DNA of 64,000 bases from Pontibacter anaerobius (GTDB taxonomy: Bacteria; Bacteroidota; Bacteroidia; Cytophagales; Hymenobacteraceae). Both the position numbers and the translations under genes were made by a program. Positions 51,676 to 61,060 of this stretch are shown here, piece after piece; position 1 is the first letter of the stretch, and every line of letters begins with the position of its first letter. The notes beneath the pieces were generated by a model, which was given only the letters and a program-made list of their open reading frames with translations, had not been told where the DNA came from and did no database searches. Location of the stretch: assembly GCF_026241195.1 (NCBI RefSeq), contig NZ_JAPFQO010000001.1, forward strand, positions 310,001 to 374,000, in the 5' to 3' direction.

Positions 51676-52002
51676 CTACGCCATCTGAGCGTCCAGTTTC
51701 TGAGACAGCACGTTTTTAGGCACAGCGCCTACCTGCTTGTCTACCACTTCGCCGTTCTTGAAAACCAACAGCGTAGGAATGCTGCGGATACCGAACTTAG
51801 CAGAAGTCTGCGGGTTAGCGTCTACGTCTACTTTACCGATCACGGCTTTGCCTTCGTACTCGCCAGCCAGTTCTTCTACAATCGGGCCTACCATGCGGCA
51901 AGGTCCGCACCACTCTGCCCAAAAGTCAACCAGTACTGGTTTATCTGAATTGATGATCTCATCAAAATTTGCGTCTGTGATTTCTATCGCTTTGTTAGCC
52001 AT
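51676..52002 (-). CDS. trxA: Thioredoxin
   Basis: 108 residues, full-length classical thioredoxin. Active site WCGPC at 31-35 in FWAEWCGPCRMVGP, Asp23-equivalent in VLVDFWAE, cis-Pro in GIRSIPTLLVFKNG. General cytosolic disulfide reductant. Monocistronic. Confidence 0.97.
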   Translation of the reverse strand: MANKAIEITDANFDEIINSDKPVLVDFWAEWCGPCRMVGPIVEELAGEYEGKAVIGKVDVDANPQTSAKFGIRSIPTLLVFKNGEVVDKQVGAVPKNVLSQKLDAQMA

Positions 52003-52287
52003 AACTTTATCGTTTTGTTGTGTTTAATTCAATGGTTAAATATAGTAACAATTACAGGTTTGGCAAATACAGATCCAAACTTCGGTAGCCTGACAAGCTG
52101 TCGTGCTAGAGGCATAAGTAACACCCAACTGCGGCATTTGTTATACTTACGGCTTAAAATCCTGTAGGATACCTATATGTTTGTATAAACAAATGTTGTA
52201 AATAAAAGTTTCAGAAGCAAGTAAAAGCGGGAAAATGTGCAGGGGAGGGGGTGTAGGAAGTGGAATGTAGCTTGTAAAGAGGTGTGC

Positions 52288-52881
52288 TTAGTCCATCAGC
52301 TCGACCTGCACCAGCCCACCCTCGTCGGCATAATTTGTGGCAGAGCTACAGCGGTAATGTTCCGGTTTGTTCACCCATTCAGCCCGCACCGGACTCTGGT
52401 GAATATATTCAAGTTTCTGATCGATGAAGGCGTTGGAGGTTAGCTCTTTGGCTTCGTTGCCATCCTGCCATACTTTGTAATGAAGTACTTTGGGGTTGAG
52501 CTTCGCGTTGAACTCAAAACGGTGCAATAGCCATTGCCGGCGGCTTTCAGGCTCCTCGTGAATGGTAGCCACGATTTTACGACTTGTATAGCCTTTGAAG
52601 TCTCTTAGAATATCGGATAAACTTTTGTCCTCATCAGTTGAAGCAATGAGGTGCAGATGATTACTCATCAGGCACCAAGCATGAAGGCGCAGGCCTTTCA
52701 TCTCCTGACAATACTTAAGAGCTTCTACAATGATGTGCTTGTAAACAGGACGCGTAAAGATATCTACCCAATCCACTACAGTCATTGTCTGGTAGTATAA
52801 ACCGCCGGGTATGATTCTGTTTTTCAATCCCATGCTGGATTTATACTTTGCATAAACCTTTTCAGTTGCTGTTTCGGACAT
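52288..52881 (-). CDS. REP-associated tyrosine transposase (RAYT, Y1/HUH type)
   Basis: 197 residues of the IS200/IS605-like Y1 transposase superfamily. The HUH motif is NHLHLIAS in CLMSNHLHL; the helix with the catalytic Tyr and the family tail is QKLEYIHQSPVRAEWVNKP (usual YIHxNPVRAG). N-terminus GGLYYQTMTVVDW fits the RAYT GxYHVT start. Single gene with no insertion-sequence ends, as for domesticated RAYTs that act on REP palindromes. The predicted ATG (52881) lies inside a 10-bp-stem palindrome. An in-frame ATG at codon 17 is an alternative start. Four palindromes of one family lie just upstream. Confidence 0.9.
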   Translation of the reverse strand: MSETATEKVYAKYKSSMGLKNRIIPGGLYYQTMTVVDWVDIFTRPVYKHIIVEALKYCQEMKGLRLHAWCLMSNHLHLIASTDEDKSLSDILRDFKGYTSRKIVATIHEEPESRRQWLLHRFEFNAKLNPKVLHYKVWQDGNEAKELTSNAFIDQKLEYIHQSPVRAEWVNKPEHYRCSSATNYADEGGLVQVELMD

Positions 52882-52893
52882 CCATGTCCGAAA
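52872..52893. repeat. REP-like palindrome 1 over the RAYT start codon
   Basis: TTTCGGACAT-CC-ATGTCCGAAA, perfect 10-bp arms. The minus-strand ATG of the RAYT gene (52879-52881) is part of it. Confidence 0.9.
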
Positions 52894-52903
52894 CCCCTCT
52901 GCT

Positions 52904-52921
52904 GCGGACGTCCACGTCCGC
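52904..52921. repeat. REP-like palindrome 2
   Basis: GCGGACGT-CC-ACGTCCGC, perfect 8-bp arms. Same frame as palindrome 1, with compensating changes in the inner pairs. Confidence 0.9.
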
Positions 52922-52936
52922 GTTATTTACAATACA

Positions 52937-52986
52937 GGGACACGGATGTCCCCGGCAGAGTGCATCCGGACAAGGATGTCCGGATG
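52937..52986. repeat. REP-like palindromes 3 and 4 joined by CGGCAGAG
   Basis: GGGACA-CGGA-TGTCCC (52937-52952), linker CCGGCAGAGTG, then CATCCGGACA-AGGA-TGTCCGGATG (52963-52986). Same linker and second hairpin as at 42803-42854. Confidence 0.9.
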
Positions 52987-53013
52987 GGCGAAAAGAAAAA
53001 GCAAAAGCAAGCA

Positions 53014-53039
53014 AGGTATGCCACTACTGCAGCATACCT
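53014..53039 (-). terminator. Probable terminator of dnaE
   Basis: AGGTATGC / GCATACCT stem, then on the minus strand a T-rich tract (TTGCTTGCTTTTGC). Confidence 0.5.
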
Positions 53040-53101
53040 CGTTTATACTTTAACAGTCGAGCAGATTCATTTACAAATCCCCTCATCTCCAGATCTTCAA
53101 A

Positions 53102-56100
53102 TTACAACAGCTTATACTCTCCAAGCCCCATATCCTTAATCGAATTCAGGAACATCTTAGGATCGATTCTATACTTGCGGGAGTAGGTTGGCAGGGCTAG
53201 CTTTTCCTCCGGCACGTGCAGGGTTATCTCCAGGCGCTTTTGGCCCGGGCTGGAAACAATGGAGTTTTCCAGCGCCTCTGCCAAGTTAGGCGTGAAGAGC
53301 TGCAGGTTGATGTTGAGCTGCACACCCTGTGCCATTTTGTCCATCACGTCGCCCAGCAACTGGATGTTCTGCGGCTTCAGCTCCCATTGATCTTCGGACT
53401 TGTAACGCAGCTGCACTTTGCCCCGGATGAACAAGTATAAACCCATCTTCAGGTATGGCGAGAACTTCACGTAATCCTCCCCGAACAGTGCCATCTGCAT
53501 CGAGGTGTCGTAATCCTCAATGGTGAACAGGGCAAATGGGTTGCCGTTCTTGGCCGTGCGAATCACCACATCGGTCACGATTCCGGCCACGTTCACATCG
53601 CGGTTTTTATATTCTTCGATATTAGAAAGTCCGCAGGTGCAGTAAGAGTCAATTTCCAGCTTAAACTGGTCGAGCGGGTGGCCTGACATATAGAAACCTA
53701 CTACTTCTTTCTCACGGCGAAGCATCTCGGCCTGCGTCCAAACGGGTACTTCCGGTATTTTAGGCAATGGGGCTGCCACGGCGGCACCTCCACCAAACAA
53801 CGATTGCTGCGCAGCCTGTTGCTCAGCCTGGTAGCTGTTGCCGTAGCGCACGGCTTTTTCCAGCAAAGGCATACTTTCGCCTTCGGGCACCTCGATAAGC
53901 TGTGCACGGTGGTATAACTCCCAGGAGTCGAAGCAACCGGCCAGGGCCATACTTTCGAAAGTTTTTTTATTCACGGCGCGCAGGTTAATGCGCTTGGCAA
54001 AGTCGAAGATGTCCTGGTACAGGCCGTTCTTCTCACGCTCAGAAATGATGGCCTCTACAGCAGCTTCACCGGTACCTTTTATCGCACCCAAACCGAAACG
54101 GATCTGCCCCTGCTCGTTCACGTTGAACTTCAGCAACGATTCATTCACATCCGGACCAAGTACAGCAACGCCTTGCTTGCGGGCTTCCTCAATAAAGAAC
54201 GTCACCTTTTTAATGTCGTTCATGTTGTTGGTAAGCACCGCAGCCATGTACTCAGCAGGGTAGTGCGCCTTCAGGTAACCTGTCTGGTAAGCTACTACCG
54301 AGTAAGCGGCGGAGTGGGAGCGGTTAAAGCCGTACTGGGCAAACTTCTCCATCACGTCGAATACCTCAGAGGCCTTCTTAGCCGGGATCTTATGAATTTC
54401 AGCGGCTCCGGCAATGAACTTCTCACGCTCCTCGGCCATCTTCTTCATGTCCTTCTTACCCATGGCACGGCGCAGCAAGTCAGCACCACCCAGCGAGTAA
54501 CCCGCCAGAATCTGGGCCGTCTGCATGATCTGCTCCTGGTACACCATGATACCGTAGGAGTAATTCAGGATCGGCTCCAGGAGTTCGTGCGGGTATTCTA
54601 CCTCTTCCCGGCCATGCTTACGGTTAATGAAGTTCGGAATGAACTGCATCGGGCCTGGACGGTAAAGGGCGTTCATGGCGATCAGGTCTTCAATGTTGGT
54701 AGGCTGCAGGTCCTTGAGGTACATGCGCATACCTTCCGACTCGAACTGGAACGTACCAATGGTGTCGCCGCGCTGGTAAAGCTGGTAGGTTTTCTCGTCG
54801 TCAATCGGAATAGTGTCAATATCAATCTCAACACCGTGGTTCTTCTTGATCAGCTCTAAAGCATCTTTGATGATGGTGAGGGTTTTCAGACCCAAAAAGT
54901 CCATCTTCAGCATGCCCGCACTCTCAATCACCTTACCATCAAACTGCGTTACCAGCAGGTCAGCATCTTTGGAAGTAGATACCGGGATATAGTTAGTGAT
55001 GTCGTCCGGGGCAATGATCACACCTGCGGCGTGGATACCGGTGTTACGAACAGAGCCTTCCAGCTTTTCCGCCAGCTTCAGCACGGCGGCACGATGATCT
55101 GTACCTTCACGAATAGCAGCCAGGTCCAGGTTTTCCATAAAGGCCTTCGCCAGGGTAGTACCAGGGGTATCCGGCACCATCTTGGCCAGTTCGTTCGCCT
55201 CAGCCAAAGGCAGAGAAGTAGAGCGCGCCACGTCTTTTATCGACGACTTAGCGGCCATGGTACCGAAAGTGATGATCTGGGCTACCTGCGTTTTGCCATA
55301 CTTGTCCACCACGTAATCGATCACACGCTGGCGGTTCACGTCGTCGAAGTCAATATCAATATCGGGCATCGACACACGCTCCGGGTTCAGGAATCGCTCG
55401 AACAGCAGGTTATACTTTATCGGGTCGATGTTGGTGATACCGATGCAGTAGGCCACCGCCGAACCGGCCGCAGAACCACGACCAGGCCCCACAAACACGC
55501 CCATGTCGCGGCCACGGTTAATGAAATCCTGCACAATGAGGAAGTAGCCGGCAAAACCCATGGTCTCCACAATTCGCAGCTCATAGTCTAACCGCTCCTC
55601 TACCTCAGGAGTAATATCAGTGTAGCGTTTCTTGGCTCCTTCAAAAGTAAGGTGGCGCAGGTACGCATCCGGGCCGGCATGCTCCGGCGGAATCGGGAAG
55701 TTGGGCAGCAGGATATCGCGCTTCAGTTTCGGAGGCGTTATCTTGTCTACGATCTCGTTGGTATTGTCCACAGCTTCAGGCACATCCTTGAACAGTTCGT
55801 TCATTTCGGCCTGTGTCTTGAAATAGAACTGATCGTTCGGAAAACCAAAGCGCGTTTTCGGACCGGCCTCGTCAATGCGGTTCAACATCTGGCGCACACT
55901 AGACTGGTGGCCATACTTGTTGCGTACGTTCTCGACCGTATCATAGATCACCTTCTGGTCATCCGATAGAAAACGGTAATATTTTGTGGTAAAGTCACCA
56001 ACCGGAGTGCTCTGGTCCTCGCCGGTATTCACGCAAAGCAGGATATCGTGTGCATTCCAGTCTTCCTGATCTACATAATGCGAGTCGTTGGTGCAGATTA

Positions 56101-56725
56101 CCTTAACATTATACTTTTTGGCCCACTTCAGCAGCACTTGGTTTATGTCTTCCTGGCTTTTGCCGGTGCCATCAATATTCATCAGTCCGTGGCGCTGAAT
56201 CTCGATGTAATAGTCCTCACCGAACACATCCAGCCACCACTTAAATATCTCTTCAGCTTCTTTCTCGCTTTTCCAAAGTATGGCCTGCGGAACCTCGGCG
56301 CCAATACAGCAGCTGGTGGCAATAAGGCCTTTGCTATACTTCACCAGCAGCTCTTTATCAATGCGTGGCCATTTGCTGTACATACCCTCGATGTAGGACA
56401 TGGAGCAAAGCTTGGCCAGGTTCTGATAACCTTCCTGATCTTTGGCAAGAAGCAGCTGGTGATGGCGCACATCTTTCACCTCTTTGCTGAAGGTCTTCTG
56501 ATGGCGGTCAGTTACCAGGTAAAACTCGCAGCCCACGATCGGCTTCACGTTATACTTGTTGGCCTCGTTCACGAAGTTGAAAGCGGCGAACATGTTGCCG
56601 TGGTCAGTCATGGCAACGGCAGGCATGCCATCGGCCTGCGCCTTTTTCATGAGCGCGCTGATGCTGGCCTGGCCGTCGAGCAGCGAGTACTGTGTATGGG
56701 TGTGTAAATGCGAAAAAACAGGCAT
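53102..56725 (-). CDS. dnaE: DNA polymerase III subunit alpha
   Basis: 1207 residues. N-terminal PHP domain begins FSHLHTHTQYSLLDGQASI. Polymerase core: GPGRGSAAGSAVAYCIGI, and MPDIDIDFDDVNRQRVIDYV, which holds two catalytic Asp. The third is in the LKMDFLGLKTLTII region. YRPGPMQFIPNFINRKHG, the tandem helix-hairpin-helix region and a C-terminal OB domain (VNVAGIVTDVVIRTAKNGNP) follow. This is the DnaE1-type replicase. Length and order are normal. A T-rich hairpin lies past its end; the RAYT gene follows. Confidence 0.97.
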   Translation of the reverse strand: MPVFSHLHTHTQYSLLDGQASISALMKKAQADGMPAVAMTDHGNMFAAFNFVNEANKYNVKPIVGCEFYLVTDRHQKTFSKEVKDVRHHQLLLAKDQEGYQNLAKLCSMSYIEGMYSKWPRIDKELLVKYSKGLIATSCCIGAEVPQAILWKSEKEAEEIFKWWLDVFGEDYYIEIQRHGLMNIDGTGKSQEDINQVLLKWAKKYNVKVICTNDSHYVDQEDWNAHDILLCVNTGEDQSTPVGDFTTKYYRFLSDDQKVIYDTVENVRNKYGHQSSVRQMLNRIDEAGPKTRFGFPNDQFYFKTQAEMNELFKDVPEAVDNTNEIVDKITPPKLKRDILLPNFPIPPEHAGPDAYLRHLTFEGAKKRYTDITPEVEERLDYELRIVETMGFAGYFLIVQDFINRGRDMGVFVGPGRGSAAGSAVAYCIGITNIDPIKYNLLFERFLNPERVSMPDIDIDFDDVNRQRVIDYVVDKYGKTQVAQIITFGTMAAKSSIKDVARSTSLPLAEANELAKMVPDTPGTTLAKAFMENLDLAAIREGTDHRAAVLKLAEKLEGSVRNTGIHAAGVIIAPDDITNYIPVSTSKDADLLVTQFDGKVIESAGMLKMDFLGLKTLTIIKDALELIKKNHGVEIDIDTIPIDDEKTYQLYQRGDTIGTFQFESEGMRMYLKDLQPTNIEDLIAMNALYRPGPMQFIPNFINRKHGREEVEYPHELLEPILNYSYGIMVYQEQIMQTAQILAGYSLGGADLLRRAMGKKDMKKMAEEREKFIAGAAEIHKIPAKKASEVFDVMEKFAQYGFNRSHSAAYSVVAYQTGYLKAHYPAEYMAAVLTNNMNDIKKVTFFIEEARKQGVAVLGPDVNESLLKFNVNEQGQIRFGLGAIKGTGEAAVEAIISEREKNGLYQDIFDFAKRINLRAVNKKTFESMALAGCFDSWELYHRAQLIEVPEGESMPLLEKAVRYGNSYQAEQQAAQQSLFGGGAAVAAPLPKIPEVPVWTQAEMLRREKEVVGFYMSGHPLDQFKLEIDSYCTCGLSNIEEYKNRDVNVAGIVTDVVIRTAKNGNPFALFTIEDYDTSMQMALFGEDYVKFSPYLKMGLYLFIRGKVQLRYKSEDQWELKPQNIQLLGDVMDKMAQGVQLNINLQLFTPNLAEALENSIVSSPGQKRLEITLHVPEEKLALPTYSRKYRIDPKMFLNSIKDMGLGEYKLL

Positions 56726-57002
56726 TTCGGGGAATTAGGAATTACGAAAGAAGAATTAAGAATGACCTCTGTATCTGAAAAAATCTATACTTGTAAGTCA
56801 TTTTCGGGATGTTAAAATTACGGAAAATTGGGCCACCTCCCAAACCCAAAGAGGCCTTTGCTGTAACAAATATGTGGAAAGATTAATCCCGACCCTGGCA
56901 CAGATTTATTCATAAAATTCGGGTAAATAAAGTATAACTCTTAAACTTGAACTTCTCGTAAGTATAGGCTTGTGCCGAAGCAGGTGCAGCAGAAGTAAAA
57001 CT

Positions 57003-58322
57003 ATGGCAGCAGTAGAGAAATTGGGTGGTATGTTTCGGGCGTTAAGCTCGCGCAACTACAGGTTGTTTTTTGTGGGGCAGGGGATTTCGCTGATCGGCAC
57101 CTGGATGCAGCAGATCGCGTTGAGCTGGCTGGTGTACCGCCTCACCGACTCTGTTTTCCTGCTGGGTGCCGTAACGTTTTCCAGCCAGATTCCCTCGTTT
57201 TTGCTGGGGCCTTTTGCCGGGGTGCTCGCCGATAAGTTTAACCGCCATAAAGTACTGATCGTAACGCAGGCGCTCTCGATGCTGCAGGCCTCCACACTGG
57301 CGGCGCTGGTGCTAACCGATACCATCCAGATCTGGCATGTGTTGGCGCTGAGTGCCGTGCTGGGCACGATTAACGGTTTCGATATTGCCACCCGGCAGGC
57401 TTTTGTGGTAGAGCTGATCGAGCGGCGGGAGGATATGAGCAACGCCATTGCCCTGAACTCTTCGCTCTTCAATATGGCCCGCCTGGTTGGGCCAACCATT
57501 GCCGGTTTGCTCATCGCGGTGGTAGGAGAGGGGATTTGCATCCTGATCAATGCCATCAGTTACATTGCCGTAATCGGGTCGCTGCTGATGCTGCGCCTGA
57601 AGCCTTTTGAGCGGGTGCGGCAGGAACGCAAAGTATGGGCTTCGCTGAAAGTTGGTTTTCAGTACGCTTTCGGCTTTCCGCCCATTCGGGCCTTGATCAC
57701 GATCGTGGCGCTGCTGAGTTTATTCGGGATGCCGTTTACGGTGCTGCTGCCCGTGTTTGCCCGGGATATTCTGCAGGGCGGTGCCAATACCCTGGGTTAC
57801 CTGATGGGGGCCTCTGGTTTTGGTGCCCTGAGCGGGGCGCTGTTCCTGGCACAAAGGAAGTCGGTGGTTGGCTTGGGCAAGGTGATCATCTTCACGATGT
57901 CGTTGTTCGGGCTGGCACTGATAGCCTTCTCCTTCTCCGAGGTTTTCCTGCTCTCATTAGCACTCATGCTCTTCAGCGGTTTTGGCATGATCGTGACCAT
58001 GGCCTCCTGCAACACGCTGCTGCAAACGCTGGTGGATGATGACAAGCGGGGGCGCGTGATGAGCCTGTACGCCACGGCGTTTATGGGCATGGCCCCTTTG
58101 GGAAGTATGTTGGCTGGTTCGGTGGCGGAGCAGGTGGGGGTAGAGTACACTTTGGCCGGGTGCGGCTTCTTGTGTGCCATCAGTGTTGTGCCCTTTGCCA
58201 TTAACCGGCCAAAGCTCCGCCGCATGGTACAGCCAATTTATGAGCGCCTCGGCATAGTGCCGGAGATTGCCACTGGCCTGCAATCGGCTGCGAGCATGAC
58301 CTCGGCGCAGGAGGAGCAGTAG
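57003..58322 (+). CDS. MFS transporter, EntS-like (MFS_3)
   Basis: 439 residues from the ATG at 57003 (MAAVEKLGGMFRALSSRNYR). Twelve membrane helices. First helix region RLFFVGQGISLIGTWMQQIA with LSWLVYRLTDSVFLLG and the loop-2 motif GVLADKFNRHKVLI. These match the enterobactin-exporter-like group of the major facilitator superfamily. It moves small molecules by proton antiport; the substrate is unknown. No siderophore genes are nearby. Stand-alone, with a hairpin terminator. Confidence 0.9.
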   Translation: MAAVEKLGGMFRALSSRNYRLFFVGQGISLIGTWMQQIALSWLVYRLTDSVFLLGAVTFSSQIPSFLLGPFAGVLADKFNRHKVLIVTQALSMLQASTLAALVLTDTIQIWHVLALSAVLGTINGFDIATRQAFVVELIERREDMSNAIALNSSLFNMARLVGPTIAGLLIAVVGEGICILINAISYIAVIGSLLMLRLKPFERVRQERKVWASLKVGFQYAFGFPPIRALITIVALLSLFGMPFTVLLPVFARDILQGGANTLGYLMGASGFGALSGALFLAQRKSVVGLGKVIIFTMSLFGLALIAFSFSEVFLLSLALMLFSGFGMIVTMASCNTLLQTLVDDDKRGRVMSLYATAFMGMAPLGSMLAGSVAEQVGVEYTLAGCGFLCAISVVPFAINRPKLRRMVQPIYERLGIVPEIATGLQSAASMTSAQEEQ

Positions 58323-58324
58323 GT

Positions 58325-58454
58325 TGTTTATTGGTTGTTAGGAGGAAAAAAGAAAAGCCGGCTTTAGGGCCGGCTTTATACTTTTATGATGCAGAGGTTT
58401 TTCAGGTCGTCGGTTGCTGCTACCTTTCTACCATCCCTCTAACAACCAATAACC
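58325..58454. repeat. Inverted repeat TTATTGGTTGTTAG around the terminator
   Basis: GTTTATTGGTTGTTAG near 58325 and CTAACAACCAATAAC at 58440-58454 are inverted copies flanking the MFS terminator gap. A similar word (TTACTGGTTGCTAATTG) occurs near 43843. Confidence 0.6.
58354..58377 (+). terminator. Terminator of the MFS gene
   Basis: AAAGCCGGC / GCCGGCTTT stem, 6-base loop, followed by ATACTTTTA. Confidence 0.75.
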
Positions 58455-58460
58455 AAAACG

Positions 58461-60761
58461 TTACTTCTTCCTGATCTCCAGCCTCTCGCCAGCGCTTACC
58501 GAGAAATCCGGTTTGTTGTTCCATTCCATGATATCCTTAATGGTAACGTCATACTTGCGCGAAATCTGGTACATGCTTTCTCCTGCGGCAACAGTATGGT
58601 AAACAGTGCCGGAAGCTTTCGGGCTGGTTGGCTGTGCTGCAGCAGGTGCGGCAGGCGCTTTTACGCGCAGCTCCTGGCCCAGGCTAAGGGCGCTGCCCTG
58701 CAGGCTATTCCACTGGCGCAGTTGGTCTACCGGTACGTTATACTTCTTGGATATCTGGTACAGTGTTTCGCCGGCGTCTACGGTGTGGTAGGCGCTGCTG
58801 GTGCTTAGCATGGTGGCGGGTGTCTCGGCCGCGTCCTCTGTAAACGGCAACTCGGTGGGCTGCTGCAGCGGTTCGGCTATCAGCAACTCTTGCCCCAGCT
58901 TCAGTGGCGCATCGCTCAGGTTATTCCACGCTGTCAAATCATTTATACTTACGGCGTACATTCTGGAAATGCCCCAAAGCGTTTCGCCCTGCTTCACGAT
59001 ATGGGTGGTGGCGTTTGCCTTTGGTTGCTGTGCCGGGGCAGGTTCCTTTGCAGCAGCGGCAGGTGCTTTTACCGGTGCTGTTGTAGCTGTCGGTATTTCC
59101 ACTGGCTCAGCTTCTTCTGTCACAAACGGGTCAACCTCCATGTCCGGAGCCGGCTCTAACTCCGGCTCTACCTCTGCAAATTCTTCCTCCTCTTGTACTT
59201 CTTCCTTTGCCTTAGTAGCAGCATTTTTAGTGGTGCCCGGGTATAAATTCGTGTTTGTTTTTGGCGGTGCCTGTGTAGACGGAGCTTCTGCTGCTGGTGC
59301 GACTTCTACCGCAGGAGTCTCCTCAAGCGTCTCCTCCTCGGCAACAGGTGACGTTTCCACTATGGGTTCTTCTCTCTCAGGTTGTGTGTTGCCTTTCAGC
59401 TTATCAAGCAAGCGGGTAAAGAAGTTATCTTTTTCAGGGGCTGATGGGGCTGCACTTGCCACCGGCTCATAGTTTTGCTTGGAAGCCGCGGCTACGTTCT
59501 GCTTGTTCGGGTCGCGTACTTCCACAGGGGTATGGGCAGGGCGGCGCTTCTGCAGCCACAGCACACGGCCAGGCACCGGCACCTCGTTGCGCTTCATGCG
59601 GTTTTTGAAGAGCATGTAGCTCAGGCGCATGCCATAGTGCTGCGAAATCATTTGCATCGTCTCTCCCGGCTGCACCACGTGGAACTCGGCATCGGCAGTG
59701 GTGCGCTTTGGCTCTATGTAATAGGCAGTGCCCGGTACAATCTTATCAAAGCTGTGCATGTCGTTATACTTCAGAAACCTTCTGGTGGAGATACCCGCCT
59801 GCAGTGCCAGCTTGTCTTTGGTGTCTTTCTCACGGGCCACCAGCGCGTTCAGGTTGTTGCGCTTCACCATGGCTGCTGATTTACTGGAGCTGTTCTGGCG
59901 AGGTAGAGCAGGGGTAGCTTCTTTGGCTGAGGCCACCAGGTTCACATCGCTGCCGTTGCGTACCGGTATCATCACGTAGTAATCCTTGTCAGAAGGGATG
60001 GAGTTGCCCAGTAGCCACTTGTTATACTTCTCCAGCTCACTGTAATCTGTTTTGGTGGCTACGGCAATCTCGGAGAGGCTCTGGCCCGGGTTGGCACGTA
60101 GCTCGCGCAGCGACACCGCCGGCGGGTTTGCTTTACCCACAAAGGCATCATAGGCCACCTTATGCGCCAGAAAAGTGAGGATATACTCGTTTGTTCTTTC
60201 CGTAATATCCATTTCACGGGCACCGTTATCTGACGGCTTGGTATAGGCCTTTGCGCCGGTGTAGCCCAGGTAGTACGACAGCAGTGAGTTAACCCAGTTA
60301 TTATAGAAGCCGTTGCTGCGCTTAAAGTATTTGGCTGCGCCGCGGCTGGCTTCCACAATATGGCGGCGCTCGTCCACCATACGGTCCATGCGCAGGTTAA
60401 AGTCCAGGGCGGCCTCTCGCTTAAACTGCCAGTAGCCCACTGCGTTGGAGGTAGACACGGCATCGCCGATCAGGCCACTCTCCTGTAGGGCCAGGTACTT
60501 GTAGTCGTCCGGCACACCCTCCTCCTTAAACACGCGCTCTATTATCGGGAAGTAGGCATCGGCCAGGTCCACCTTCATCTGAAAGTATAACTTGCTGCGT
60601 TGCAAGGCGTCTACTTTTTTCTGTATCTCGGCCTGCGCCCTGTTGTTAAGCTTCAGGTGGATGTCGGCAAAATAGATGTTGTTAGGTACGGTTACGCCCT
60701 GTGCCAGCGCCAGCAAGGGCAAAAGCAGGAGAGCGAGGAAAGTGGGCAAAGATTTTCTCAT
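58461..60761 (-). CDS. Lytic transglycosylase with four LysM domains (MltD-like)
   Basis: 766 residues, signal peptide MRKSLPTFLALLLLPLLALAQ. GH23-type lysozyme-fold domain at about 75-240: LALQESGLIGDAVSTSNAVG holds the catalytic Glu, and GYWQFKREAA the substrate groove. One LysM at ~365-410 (FHVVQPGETMQMISQHYG), a long Pro/Ala/Glu-rich linker (about 420-590), then three LysM domains at the end (HIVKQGETLWGISRMYAV, YHTVDAGETLYQISKKYN, YHTVAAGESMYQISRKYD). It cuts peptidoglycan in the periplasm. The acidic linker is long for the family. Monocistronic. Confidence 0.93.
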   Translation of the reverse strand: MRKSLPTFLALLLLPLLALAQGVTVPNNIYFADIHLKLNNRAQAEIQKKVDALQRSKLYFQMKVDLADAYFPIIERVFKEEGVPDDYKYLALQESGLIGDAVSTSNAVGYWQFKREAALDFNLRMDRMVDERRHIVEASRGAAKYFKRSNGFYNNWVNSLLSYYLGYTGAKAYTKPSDNGAREMDITERTNEYILTFLAHKVAYDAFVGKANPPAVSLRELRANPGQSLSEIAVATKTDYSELEKYNKWLLGNSIPSDKDYYVMIPVRNGSDVNLVASAKEATPALPRQNSSSKSAAMVKRNNLNALVAREKDTKDKLALQAGISTRRFLKYNDMHSFDKIVPGTAYYIEPKRTTADAEFHVVQPGETMQMISQHYGMRLSYMLFKNRMKRNEVPVPGRVLWLQKRRPAHTPVEVRDPNKQNVAAASKQNYEPVASAAPSAPEKDNFFTRLLDKLKGNTQPEREEPIVETSPVAEEETLEETPAVEVAPAAEAPSTQAPPKTNTNLYPGTTKNAATKAKEEVQEEEEFAEVEPELEPAPDMEVDPFVTEEAEPVEIPTATTAPVKAPAAAAKEPAPAQQPKANATTHIVKQGETLWGISRMYAVSINDLTAWNNLSDAPLKLGQELLIAEPLQQPTELPFTEDAAETPATMLSTSSAYHTVDAGETLYQISKKYNVPVDQLRQWNSLQGSALSLGQELRVKAPAAPAAAQPTSPKASGTVYHTVAAGESMYQISRKYDVTIKDIMEWNNKPDFSVSAGERLEIRKK

Positions 60762-61022
60762 GACGAGAGACGCTTAAGTTTGATTAACTGTGATACGGAG
60801 GCTCTACTTTCTGTTGAGTTAACTATAGATAAATGACTATATGTTAATGCGTTTAGAATAGAATATAGCTAATGCAAAATTAACGTAAAAAGCTTCGTAT
60901 TCTAAAACGATACACCAACTTCCTGCATTATTTTTTTGAGTGCGAAAAGTATAAATTTTGACTCTAAAAATAAGGTGGATAGGCTAAGCTGCAGAAGTAT
61001 AGGGGTTTAGGGGGAGGAGAAG
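60762..61022. other. AT-rich intergenic gap
   Basis: Upstream of the leftward LysM gene. No gene or repeat recognised; a few AGTATA words. Confidence 0.4.
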
Positions 61023-61053
61023 AAAAAAGGAGAAGCTTTTGAGTGCCTCTCCT
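61023..61053 (-). terminator. Terminator of the O-methyltransferase gene
   Basis: On the minus strand AGGAGA ... TCTCCT stem followed by TTTTTTC. Short 6-bp stem. Confidence 0.5.
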
Positions 61054-61060
61054 TAAAATA

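Noticed and set aside
52872..52986. CRISPR-like array upstream of the RAYT
   Set aside because: Palindromes vary in sequence and spacing, no equal spacers, no cas genes.
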